Shown here: one piece after another, positions 1 through 4,999 of the stretch
Position numbering within the stretch: position 1 is the first letter of the stretch
Layout: each line of letters begins with the position of its first letter
Source of the DNA: Synergistaceae bacterium
GTDB taxonomy: Bacteria; Synergistota; Synergistia; Synergistales; Aminobacteriaceae
Assembly: GCA_031289165.1 (NCBI GenBank)
Contig: JAITPZ010000037.1
Coordinates: forward strand, 1 to 5,545
Direction: 5' to 3'
DNA length: 5,545 nt
Program-made: the position numbers and the translations under genes
Notes under the pieces: generated by a model
The model's database searches: none
Told to the model about the DNA's origin: nothing
Seen by the model: only the letters and a program-made list of their open reading frames with translations

Positions 1-1
1 T

Positions 2-49
2 AAAAAAATGAAAATAAAATTTATCGGCGCTGCAGTTCTTTCAGCGCCG
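2..49 (-). terminator. Probable intrinsic terminator at the 3' end of ruvA
   Basis: On the minus strand an 8-bp perfect stem, CGGCGCTG (49-42) with CAGCGCCG (32-25), closes a 9-base loop. It is followed by the ruvA stop codon and a T-rich stretch running to the window edge (TTTTATTTTCATTTTTT). The stem lies inside the last ruvA codons. The T tract starts a few bases after the stem and is interrupted by A and C, so termination may be partial. It suggests that ruvA is the last gene of this operon, but the window ends too soon to show whether ruvB follows. Confidence 0.5.
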
Positions 50-635
50 CCTTCAGCAGTTTTTCCTCGTCCATTTTATCGTAGTCCTCGCCGAGGGCGG
101 CATGCACGATCGCGAGGGCCGAGACGGCGTCGCCCTGAGAGAAGCCAAGCGAGCGAAGGGCGTCCCCAACCGTGTCCGCAACTCTTCCCCTGGGCGCGGT
201 TGCCCCCGCGGGAATCGAGACAAAATCCTTCGCAATACTGTTTTTCAGCTCGAAGCAGAGCCGTTCCGCCGTTTTACGCCCCACCCCCGGAACGCGCATA
301 AAGGCGTTCACGTCGGCCAGGGAGACCGCGCGAACGATATCGTCGGCCGACAGCACGTTCAGAATCCCCATCGCCGTCCGTCCGCCGATTCCCTTAATCG
401 TCGTGATCTTAAGGAAAAGCTCGCGTTCCGTTTCGTCCGCGAAGCCGAAGAGCGCGACGCCCGCCTCCGAAATCTGGAGATGTGTCGTCAGGCGCACGCG
501 ATCCCCCCGCGAACAGAGAGAAAGCGCACCCCTGGAGCAAAGGATGTCGAAACCCAGCCCGTTCACGTCCAGAACCACGGATGTTTCCATAACCGAAAGC
601 ACTTCACCGCAAAGAGAACGAATCACGGTCCTCAA
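21..635 (-). CDS. ruvA: Holliday junction branch migration complex subunit RuvA
   Basis: RuvA is the DNA-binding subunit that grips the four-way junction and loads the RuvB motor for branch migration in recombinational repair. The 204 residues match the usual family length (about 190-205). Residues 1-65 form the OB-fold domain, ending in the typical LFGF (62-65). Two helix-hairpin-helix motifs follow: KGIGGRTA (81-88) and VPGVGRKTAERL (115-126). After a linker (about 140-152), the C-terminal RuvB-contact domain runs to the end and includes ALRSLGF (159-165). The start used is TTG at 635, preceded by AAGGG five bases upstream. GTG at 626 would give the more usual N-terminus MIRSLCGEV, but its GAGG is only three bases away. 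The gene follows ruvC after an 89-base gap and is probably co-transcribed with it. Confidence 0.96.
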   Translation of the reverse strand: MRTVIRSLCGEVLSVMETSVVLDVNGLGFDILCSRGALSLCSRGDRVRLTTHLQISEAGVALFGFADETERELFLKITTIKGIGGRTAMGILNVLSADDIVRAVSLADVNAFMRVPGVGRKTAERLCFELKNSIAKDFVSIPAGATAPRGRVADTVGDALRSLGFSQGDAVSALAIVHAALGEDYDKMDEEKLLKAALKELQRR

Positions 636-724
636 CAGATCCCTTCGAAATTAAAGATCAGGGGGGCGGAGCTCGTTTGGTCCTGACGGGGTTCTCGCCG
701 GCCCCGCCTGAAACAACCCCTGGG

Positions 725-1246
725 TTAAATTTTCATTTTTCGCTCGTACTGATAGATGGACAAACCAGTCAGGGCGATTGCCAGGGCGTCGGCGGCATCG
801 TCCGGTTTTGGAATCGCGTCGAGCGCCAGAAGCCGCTGGACCATCCGCTGGACCTGCGTTTTATCGGCCGTCCCCGTTCCGCAGACGGCCATTTTGATCT
901 GGTTGGGCTTGGGCTCCAGCACCGCCAGGCCCCTCTGGGCGGCCAGGAGCATCACCACTCCCCGCGCCTGCCAGACGTACTCCGCCGTCGTGATGTTGCG
1001 TCCGAAAAAAAGGCGCTCCACACACATAAAATCAGGGGAGCAGGCTTTAAGCTGCTCCCCGAGAGCGTCATACAGATAGAGAAGACGCTGAGTAAAGGCC
1101 ATATCCGGTCCCGTTTCGACGCAGCCGTAAGAAATCGCGCGAACGACCATGCCCGACTGCCTCACCAGGCCGTAACCCAGACGCGCCAGACCGGGATCCA
1201 CCCCGAGGCAGACCAGGCCGGCCTCCCGCACTTCCGGTTCCCGCAC
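725..1246 (-). CDS. ruvC: Crossover junction endodeoxyribonuclease RuvC
   Basis: RuvC is the dimeric, metal-dependent nuclease that makes paired nicks in Holliday junctions after RuvAB branch migration. The 173-residue protein has normal family length. It keeps the four acidic catalytic residues of the RNase H-like fold: D17 in GVDPG, E77 in VERLFF, and D150 and D153 in DDAADALAIA. These correspond to D7, E66, D138 and D141 of the E. coli enzyme. The start is GTG at 1246, with the site GGAATAGGAGAAAG immediately before it. A second in-frame GTG five codons later would also keep all catalytic residues. Only seven bases separate this start from the yebC stop, and the yebC stop codon TAG is embedded in the ruvC ribosome binding site, so translational coupling is likely. 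The N-terminus is about ten residues longer than in E. coli. Confidence 0.96.
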   Translation of the reverse strand: MREPEVREAGLVCLGVDPGLARLGYGLVRQSGMVVRAISYGCVETGPDMAFTQRLLYLYDALGEQLKACSPDFMCVERLFFGRNITTAEYVWQARGVVMLLAAQRGLAVLEPKPNQIKMAVCGTGTADKTQVQRMVQRLLALDAIPKPDDAADALAIALTGLSIYQYERKMKI

Positions 1247-1253
1247 CTTTCTC

Positions 1254-2006
1254 CTATTCCTCTATCTGCGCGGCAATTTCGTCGGGAATGTCGAAATTGG
1301 AATAGACGTTCTGGGCGTCATCGTGTTCCTCCAGAAGGTCGAACAGGCGAATAATTTTCCGGGCGACATCGACGTCCGTTATCTCGACCGGAGTTTTCGG
1401 AACCATCGGCGTCTCGGCGCTCTCCACTGCGTACTTCGCCCCCTCGAGGGCCGCCTGCAGGGCGTGAAGATCGGTGGGTTCGCTGTACAGGGTATATCCC
1501 TCGTCGGAGGATTCCATATCCGTCATGCCCGCGTCGAGTCCACAGGCCATCAGCGCGTCCTCGTCCAGCTTCTGTCCCCTGACCTCGATGACGCCTTTGC
1601 GCTCGAACATCCAGGAGACGCTGCCGGTCTCCCCCATCTGGCCGCCGTTACGCGTAAGCAGGGCGCGAATTTCGGGCGTCGTCCGATTGCGGTTGTCGGT
1701 CATGACCTCGATAAGAAGGGCGATGCCGTGCGGACCGTAGGCCTCGTAGGTCAGCTCCTCGTAGGCCGCTCCCTCGATTTCCCCGGTGCCGCGCTTGATG
1801 CCCCGGATAATGTTGTCCATGGGGACGCTCACCGCCTTCGCCCGGTCGATCGCCGTCTTCAGGCGCATGTTCATCGCGGGGTCGCCGCCCCCCTCCCTGG
1901 CCGCGACGATGATCGTGCGAACCAGCTTCTGGAAAAGGTTTCCGCGCCTCGCGTCCTGTGCCGCCTTCCTGTGTTTTATGTTCGCCCACTTGGAATGTCC
2001 CGACAA
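1254..2006 (-). CDS. yebC: YebC/PmpR (TACO1) family protein
   Basis: The protein belongs to the YebC/TACO1 family. Members have been described as DNA-binding regulators and, more recently, as ribosome-associated factors that relieve stalling on proline-rich nascent chains; which role applies here cannot be read from the sequence. At 250 residues it has full family length. It starts with the signature GHSKWANIKHRKAAQDARRG (3-22), continues with the YEAYGPHGIALLIE block, and ends with the conserved DDAQNVYSNFDIP segment. TTG at 2006 is preferred as start: it yields the canonical MSGHSKW N-terminus and has AGGTGA about six bases upstream. The in-frame GTG at 2015 lies inside that Shine-Dalgarno sequence and would add only three non-conserved residues. 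It is the first gene of the yebC-ruvC-ruvA unit, an order common in many bacterial phyla. Confidence 0.95.
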   Translation of the reverse strand: MSGHSKWANIKHRKAAQDARRGNLFQKLVRTIIVAAREGGGDPAMNMRLKTAIDRAKAVSVPMDNIIRGIKRGTGEIEGAAYEELTYEAYGPHGIALLIEVMTDNRNRTTPEIRALLTRNGGQMGETGSVSWMFERKGVIEVRGQKLDEDALMACGLDAGMTDMESSDEGYTLYSEPTDLHALQAALEGAKYAVESAETPMVPKTPVEITDVDVARKIIRLFDLLEEHDDAQNVYSNFDIPDEIAAQIEE

Positions 2007-2041
2007 AAAAATCACCTCATAATTGAATTTTAAAATTTCAG

Positions 2042-2055
2042 AGAACGCGCGTTCC
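2042..2055. promoter_or_regulatory. Candidate LexA (SOS) operator in the yebC leader
   Basis: The sequence AGAACGCGCGTTCC contains the perfect 12-bp palindrome GAACGCGCGTTC (2043-2054). It fits the Gram-positive LexA box, usually written CGAACRNRYGTTYC, at every position except the first. It lies 36 bases upstream of the chosen yebC start and about 50 bases downstream of the best -10 candidate. A bound repressor would therefore have to act as a roadblock, or a nearer promoter exists. A site ahead of ruvC-ruvA makes functional sense because ruv genes are SOS-induced in several bacteria. The call rests on one site and an assumed LexA specificity. Confidence 0.4.
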
Positions 2056-2106
2056 CTTAAACGACCTGCTTTTGGGACTTACCCGATTCGGCATCTCCGA
2101 GTGCAT

Positions 2107-2112
2107 ATTATA
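2107..2112 (-). promoter_or_regulatory. Possible -10 element for yebC-ruvC-ruvA
   Basis: The minus strand reads TATAAT here, a perfect -10 hexamer about 100 bases upstream of yebC. No good TTGACA-like -35 is present: the hexamers at 16-18-base spacing match poorly. The site lies between the yebC gene and repeat copy 1. The motif sits in an AT-rich patch where TATAAT can occur by chance, so this is tentative. Confidence 0.35.
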
Positions 2113-2180
2113 ACCGATAGAACGATTCCCGATATAAGGATCCGCCCGTTTCATCCCCGCCGTTCGCCGCAGGGGCGGCA

Positions 2181-2285
2181 TATAGTGGTTTAGCTCAAGT
2201 TTACTGTAAGAGGCTAAAAATTTTTCTCGACAGCGAGCCGTTTTCAGCTATTCTAACTTCAGGCTTTTTACCTGAATGCACTATA
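2181..2285 (-). repeat. 105-bp dispersed repeat, copy 1 (MITE-like)
   Basis: The reverse complement of this stretch aligns without gaps to 4071-4175 over 105 bases, with 14 differences (about 87% identity, 12 of them transitions). This copy has perfect 7-base terminal inverted repeats: TATAGTG at 2181-2187 and CACTATA at 2279-2285. If the outer TA is counted as a target duplication, the ends fit insertion at TA. Two hairpins are visible in the repeat orientation: TTCAGG/CCTGAA with a 7-base loop and TTTAGC/GCTAAA with an 18-base loop. It is AT-rich compared with the neighbouring genes and encodes no protein. It lies in the divergent region between yebC and the MoeA-like gene. Its origin as a non-autonomous transposon is inference; no related transposase is in the window. 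Confidence 0.8.
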
Positions 2286-2287
2286 AT
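2282..2287 (+). promoter_or_regulatory. Possible -10 element for the MoeA-like gene at the repeat edge
   Basis: TATAAT on the plus strand spans the end of repeat copy 1: four bases come from the repeat and two from the flank. Transcription would start near 2294, giving a leader of about 70 bases before the GTG start at 2363. The best -35 candidate inside the repeat (TTCAGG, 2258-2263, 18-base spacing) matches only three of six consensus positions. Confidence 0.3.
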
Positions 2288-2362
2288 TTCCCTCCGTGGG
2301 GTAAAATCTGAGAAAAATCGGGCAATTGACGGGAACAATCCACCAACCGGGAGGCGCGCATC

Positions 2363-3385
2363 GTGAAGGCAAAAATTATCGGCGTGGAGGAGGCCGTGGG
2401 AACGGCGCTTTCTCACGACCTGACTCTGATCGATACGGACAGCGGATACAAGGGCGCCCGCTTCAAAAAAGGGCACGTGGTTCTGCCCGGGGACGTGGCG
2501 CTCCTGAAGCGCATGGGGCGGGAACACCTCTCGATTCTCGAGCTGGAGCCCGGCGAGGCGCACGAGGACGAGGCGGCGCTTTGCGTTGCGGCCTGTATGG
2601 AGGGGGCGGATTTCACGATTAAGGGACCGTCGGAGGGCAAATGCAGTCTCGTCGCCGGAAAGGACGGCCTGCTGTCGTTCGACGAAGGGGCGATACACGC
2701 GATCAATGAGGACGAAAACTGGGTGTTCGCGACGCTTCCCGATAAAATTCCCGTCCGGAAGGGCGAGACCGTGGCCGCGTGGCGCGTGGGGCCTCTGGTC
2801 GTCAGCGAGGAAACGGTGCGGCACGCCGAACGTCACGCCCGCCCCTTCGAGCTGCTGCCCTTCCGGCCCCTTCGAACGGCGCTGGTGACCACGGGGCGCG
2901 AGATTTGGGAAGGGCGCGTGAAGGACGCGTTTCCGGAAAAGCTCGAAAAGAAGCTGGGCCTTTACAGGGCGCCCCTCATCGGACATGAAATCGTCCCCGA
3001 CGACAGAGAGCGGATTCGCGCCTGCGTCGAAAGCTGGATCGACAGGGGCGCGGAGGTCGTATTCTGCACGGGGGGCATGAGCGTCGACGCCGACGACCTG
3101 ACCCCCGCCGCCATTCGCGACGTCGCCACGGAGGTCGTGTTCAGGGGCGCTCCCGTTCTGCCGGGTTCGAACCTGATGCTGGCGAAACGGGGCGGCACGA
3201 CTCTGCTCGGCGTCCCCGCCTGCGCGGTACACTCCGACATCACGGCTCTGGACGCGATCATGCACCGGATTTACGCGGGGCTGCCCCCCACGAACGCGGA
3301 AATGAGGCGCTGGGGCGTCGGCGGACTCTGCCGCGGCTGCGAGTCCTGCAACTTCCCCACCTGCGTCTTCGGTTCTCGCCCGTAA
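2363..3385 (+). CDS. MoeA-like molybdopterin-binding protein with C-terminal cysteine cluster
   Basis: This protein is related to the molybdopterin-binding (MoCF/MoeA-MogA) fold, which handles molybdopterin or its adenylated form during molybdenum cofactor assembly. The 340 residues comprise an N-terminal region (1-160), then the MoCF-like domain from about 170. That domain contains TGGMSVDADDLTP (236-248) and GAPVLPGSN (262-270), both typical of the family. The C-terminus GLCRGCESCNFPTCVFG has four cysteines, C323, C326, C329 and C334 (CX2CX2CX4C), as in the roughly 340-residue stand-alone MoeA-like proteins of anaerobes. These cysteines could bind a metal or iron-sulfur cluster, but that is inference. 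It is not a canonical full-length MoeA of about 400 residues. The start is GTG at 2363, with GGGAGG eight bases upstream. No molybdoenzyme gene is adjacent, so its client is unknown. It is a single-gene unit flanked by repeat copy 1 and a convergent neighbour. Confidence 0.87.
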   Translation: MKAKIIGVEEAVGTALSHDLTLIDTDSGYKGARFKKGHVVLPGDVALLKRMGREHLSILELEPGEAHEDEAALCVAACMEGADFTIKGPSEGKCSLVAGKDGLLSFDEGAIHAINEDENWVFATLPDKIPVRKGETVAAWRVGPLVVSEETVRHAERHARPFELLPFRPLRTALVTTGREIWEGRVKDAFPEKLEKKLGLYRAPLIGHEIVPDDRERIRACVESWIDRGAEVVFCTGGMSVDADDLTPAAIRDVATEVVFRGAPVLPGSNLMLAKRGGTTLLGVPACAVHSDITALDAIMHRIYAGLPPTNAEMRRWGVGGLCRGCESCNFPTCVFGSRP

Positions 3386-3390
3386 ACACG

Positions 3391-3437
3391 GACAGAAGAA
3401 AGGGGAAGGAGCCCTGTGGATGAAGGCCCCCTCCCCT
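3391..3437 (-). terminator. Intrinsic terminator between convergent genes, best formed on the minus strand
   Basis: A 13-bp inverted repeat (3401-3413 with 3425-3437, loop of 11) lies between the stops of the MoeA-like and crystallin-like genes. In minus-strand RNA all 13 positions pair, two of them as G-U wobbles, and the hairpin is followed by UUCUUCUGUC. In plus-strand RNA the same two positions become A-C mismatches and no U tract follows. The signal therefore mainly serves the crystallin-like gene, although it may also weakly stop MoeA-like transcription. Confidence 0.6.
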
Positions 3438-3469
3438 GCCCGCGTTATTATGCGCCTTCCGCTTGGTAT

Positions 3470-3892
3470 TCAGCGGCGACTGCGGCCCGGCCGGGGCTGA
3501 GGGCGCGGTTGCGGTTGTTTCCTCGGCTGAGCCACCCGTTCGACGATGATCGAGGACGTTCTGTCGTCAAAATCGCTTCCCACCGAAGACGTATTTTCGG
3601 TAAATACCTTCCGGCGGCCTATGAAGTCGTCGTGCTCGAACAGGGTGACTTTGTACCCCTTCGCGACCTGAATTGAACTCAGCCTGTCGTTCCCAATGCG
3701 AAGCTCTTCCGCGCGATATTTTCCCACTTTGAGAAACTGCTTCCTGCCCGTAAAATTCCTCGACTGATAGATTTTCACCTCTCCGGAATCCGGAGCCACC
3801 CGCCGCGCAGCAAAGGCTTCTCCCGCCATCGTCAGGCCGCACACGCACGCAACAACCGAAAATACTGACTGTAATACTTTGCTTCTCCTCAT
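3470..3892 (-). CDS. Secreted beta/gamma-crystallin domain protein
   Basis: This is a small exported protein of 140 residues. A signal peptide is clear: RRSK, a hydrophobic core (6-24), and an AFA cleavage site after A28. The mature part is one beta/gamma-crystallin domain made of two Greek keys (about 38-77 and 80-118). Each key has the aromatic-six-residues-glycine hallmark (YQSRNFTG 42-49, FEHDDFIG 85-92) and a calcium-binding N/D-N/D-X-X-S/T-S motif: NDRLSS (68-73) and DDRTSS (109-114). With both motifs intact, binding of two calcium ions is predicted. The tail (119-140) is rich in Pro, Arg and Gln and probably unstructured. ATG at 3892 is preceded by GGGGA at eight-base spacing. Its biological role is unknown; microbial relatives serve as calcium-stabilised surface, spore-coat or stress proteins. 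It is a single gene ending at its own terminator. Confidence 0.85.
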   Translation of the reverse strand: MRRSKVLQSVFSVVACVCGLTMAGEAFAARRVAPDSGEVKIYQSRNFTGRKQFLKVGKYRAEELRIGNDRLSSIQVAKGYKVTLFEHDDFIGRRKVFTENTSSVGSDFDDRTSSIIVERVAQPRKQPQPRPQPRPGRSRR

Positions 3893-4070
3893 TTTTCCTT
3901 TCCCCTTTCTTTTCTGTCCGTCATGCCTTTCCGGCAGTCAGGAGTGATTCGATGTTACAAAGTCTATCGCTTTTACACGTTTCGACTTCGTATACATGTA
4001 CAGGAAGAAGGTCAGATAAATGTACAATATTCGAAAACGTTCATGGGTTTTGAGGGTTTGGACGATATGC
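3893..4070. other. AT-rich intergenic region upstream of the crystallin-like gene
   Basis: I see no gene here. It holds the ribosome binding site of the crystallin-like gene (GGGGA, complement of 3901-3905), an 8-bp palindrome TACATGTA (3993-4000), and a direct repeat ATGTACA at 3996-4002 and 4020-4026. I could not identify a convincing minus-strand promoter for the crystallin-like gene, although one must lie in or near this stretch. Composition is clearly more AT-rich than in the genes. Confidence 0.4.
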
Positions 4071-4076
4071 TATAGT
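4048..4076 (+). promoter_or_regulatory. Possible extended -10 promoter at the left end of repeat copy 2
   Basis: TGCTATAGT (4068-4076) is an extended -10 motif whose hexamer is the first six bases of repeat copy 2. A weak -35, TTTTGA (4048-4053), lies 17 bases upstream and matches three of six positions. Transcription would start near 4083, run through the repeat and reach the adenosyltransferase gene with a leader of about 200 bases. No better promoter was seen closer to that gene. Confidence 0.3.
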
Positions 4077-4175
4077 GAATTCAAGTGAAAAGCCTGAAGT
4101 TAAAATAGCTGAAAACAGCTCACTGTCGAGGAAAACTTTTAGCCTCTTGCAGTGAACTTAAGTTAAACCCCTGTA
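4071..4175 (+). repeat. 105-bp dispersed repeat, copy 2 (MITE-like)
   Basis: This copy lies opposite in orientation to copy 1 at 2181-2285 and matches 91 of 105 positions without gaps. Its left end is the intact TATAGTG; the right end has decayed to CCCTGTA, though both ends still carry TA. The hairpin arms persist: TTTAGC/GTTAAA keeps pairing through a G-U wobble, while TTCAAG/CCTGAA has one mismatch. It lies in the divergent region between the crystallin-like gene and the adenosyltransferase gene. The identical length of both copies marks 105 bp as the full unit. Confidence 0.8.
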
Positions 4176-4286
4176 TCCTGAACCAGATTCCGGTATTGAC
4201 TGTTGCCCGCGCGGCGATGGGACGCCGGACGTGAAGTCCTCGCGATTACGGGGGATGTGCAGATATTTTCAATGAAGGGAAGAATA

Positions 4287-4838
4287 ATGATGCAGAGCGC
4301 AGGACAGACCACGGAAAAACGGGAACATACGACGTACCTCTCGGCGGGAAACATCGTGGGCAAGAGCGATCCCCGAATCGAGTTCAGAGGGCTCCTCGAC
4401 AGCCTGTGCGCCGAGGTCGTCGAGCGTCAGGTCCGGCTGCTGAAAGGCCCGGGAGCGGAGGCATCGGAGGATCTGGAGGAAGTGCGAACGAAGCTCTGCG
4501 ACCTCCTGACCTGCGAAGCGACGGGAAAGCCGTGCGACGAGCTCACGCTCTGGGGGCTTTCCGGGGACGAACTTCGCGAACGCTCGCATTATCCCGCGAA
4601 GTACTTCGGCATCGGCCATATCCGCGCCCATTACTCGATGGGGAAGACCGCCGCGGAGCTCAACGTCCTGCGGACGAAGGCGAGGGAAGCGGAACTCGCC
4701 GCCTGCCGCGCCTTCGAGACGCCGGAAGGCGTCGAACGCCCGGACATCATAAAATTCCTGAATCGCCTCAGCAGCGCAATTTACGTCCTGACCTACAAAT
4801 ATCTTCCGAAAGGCTACGATAAAACAATACGCTTCTGA
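4287..4838 (+). CDS. EutT-type ATP:cob(I)alamin adenosyltransferase
   Basis: The predicted enzyme transfers the adenosyl group of ATP to cob(I)alamin to form adenosylcobalamin, the cofactor of B12-dependent mutases, eliminases and ethanolamine ammonia-lyase. The 183 residues match the catalytic part of the EutT-like branch of cobalamin adenosyltransferases. Visible blocks are DPRIEFRGLLDSL (28-40), SHYPAKYFGIGH (100-111), YSMGKTAAELNVLRTKAREAELAACRAF (116-143) and FLNRLSSAIYVL (157-168). The N-terminal domain of about 60-70 residues found in longer EutT proteins is absent. The HX11CCX2C metal motif of Salmonella EutT is also missing; only scattered cysteines (C71, C76, C83) occur. Start: tandem ATGs at 4287 and 4290 follow AGGGA with six-base spacing. 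An earlier ATG at 4272 and TTG at 4203 lack comparable sites and family similarity. No B12-dependent enzyme gene is adjacent. Confidence 0.85.
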   Translation: MMQSAGQTTEKREHTTYLSAGNIVGKSDPRIEFRGLLDSLCAEVVERQVRLLKGPGAEASEDLEEVRTKLCDLLTCEATGKPCDELTLWGLSGDELRERSHYPAKYFGIGHIRAHYSMGKTAAELNVLRTKAREAELAACRAFETPEGVERPDIIKFLNRLSSAIYVLTYKYLPKGYDKTIRF

Positions 4839-4967
4839 AGCGGCGCGGAATCTTTCGCCGGCATCGGATCGGTCATTGGGTCAGCCGTCAAACAGGGTGA
4901 AACCTTGTTTGACGCCATCGCCAACCTGTTTCTTAATCCACGCTCAAACGTATTGACTGTTGTATAG
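4839..4967 (+). pseudogene. Protein-like open stretch after the adenosyltransferase stop; possible gene remnant
   Basis: Directly after the TGA at 4836-4838, the same frame stays open for 42 codons to a TAG at 4965. It reads as plausible protein: SGAESFAGIGSVIGSAV, then a KQGETLFDAIANLF helix. Codons use G or C at the third position for most of the first 31, as in the neighbouring genes, and then lose that bias. There is no ATG or GTG and no ribosome binding site inside it. The adenosyltransferase family normally ends where this gene stops, so an extension of that enzyme is unlikely. It may be the tail of a decayed gene or chance. The glycine-spaced hydrophobic pattern suggests a membrane-associated segment, but no family is recognised. 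Confidence 0.25.
4886..4931 (+). promoter_or_regulatory. Strong hairpin with a competing partner ahead of the repeat-protein gene
   Basis: CGTCAAACAGGGT (4886-4898) pairs with ACCTTGTTTGACG (4902-4914): 13 bp with one G-U wobble and a three-base GAA loop. No U tract follows on either strand, so it is not a standard intrinsic terminator. The inner part of the left arm, AAACAGG (4890-4896), can instead pair perfectly with CCTGTTT (4925-4931), giving a mutually exclusive fold. It may protect the 3' end of the adenosyltransferase mRNA or regulate the next gene. Either role is inference. Confidence 0.35.
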
Positions 4968-4999
4968 TTACGAAAAACCAATTTTTGGAGGTGCCTGAG

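Noticed and set aside
102..686. Plus-strand open frame opposite ruvA
   Set aside because: It is an antisense shadow of a clear ruvA gene, with low-complexity Arg-rich content and no family resemblance.
677..1354. Plus-strand open frame opposite ruvC
   Set aside because: RuvC has all catalytic residues on the minus strand; this frame has no protein-like motif.
1323..2033. Plus-strand open frame opposite yebC
   Set aside because: It is an antisense shadow of a conserved yebC gene with no recognisable domain.
2201..3265. Long minus-strand open frame of 354 codons opposite the MoeA-like gene
   Set aside because: It lies antisense to a well-supported gene, ends inside repeat copy 1, shows no recognisable domain, and its length is explained by GC-rich codon bias on the other strand.
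4033..4042. GAAAACGTTC as a second LexA-like site
   Set aside because: It lacks the GAAC/GTTC half-site arrangement with correct spacing and has no repair gene next to it.
2181..4175. CRISPR array or composite transposon
   Set aside because: There are only two inverted repeat copies, with ordinary genes between them and no spacers, cas genes or transposase.
4176..4286. Cobalamin riboswitch ahead of the adenosyltransferase gene
   Set aside because: No B12-box or other recognisable cobalamin riboswitch core is present, and the space is short.
4193..4962. 13-base exact repeat GTATTGACTGTTG at 4193-4205 and 4950-4962, with TTGACT resembling a -35
   Set aside because: Neither copy has a -10 at proper spacing, and one 13-base match in a window this size can occur by chance.
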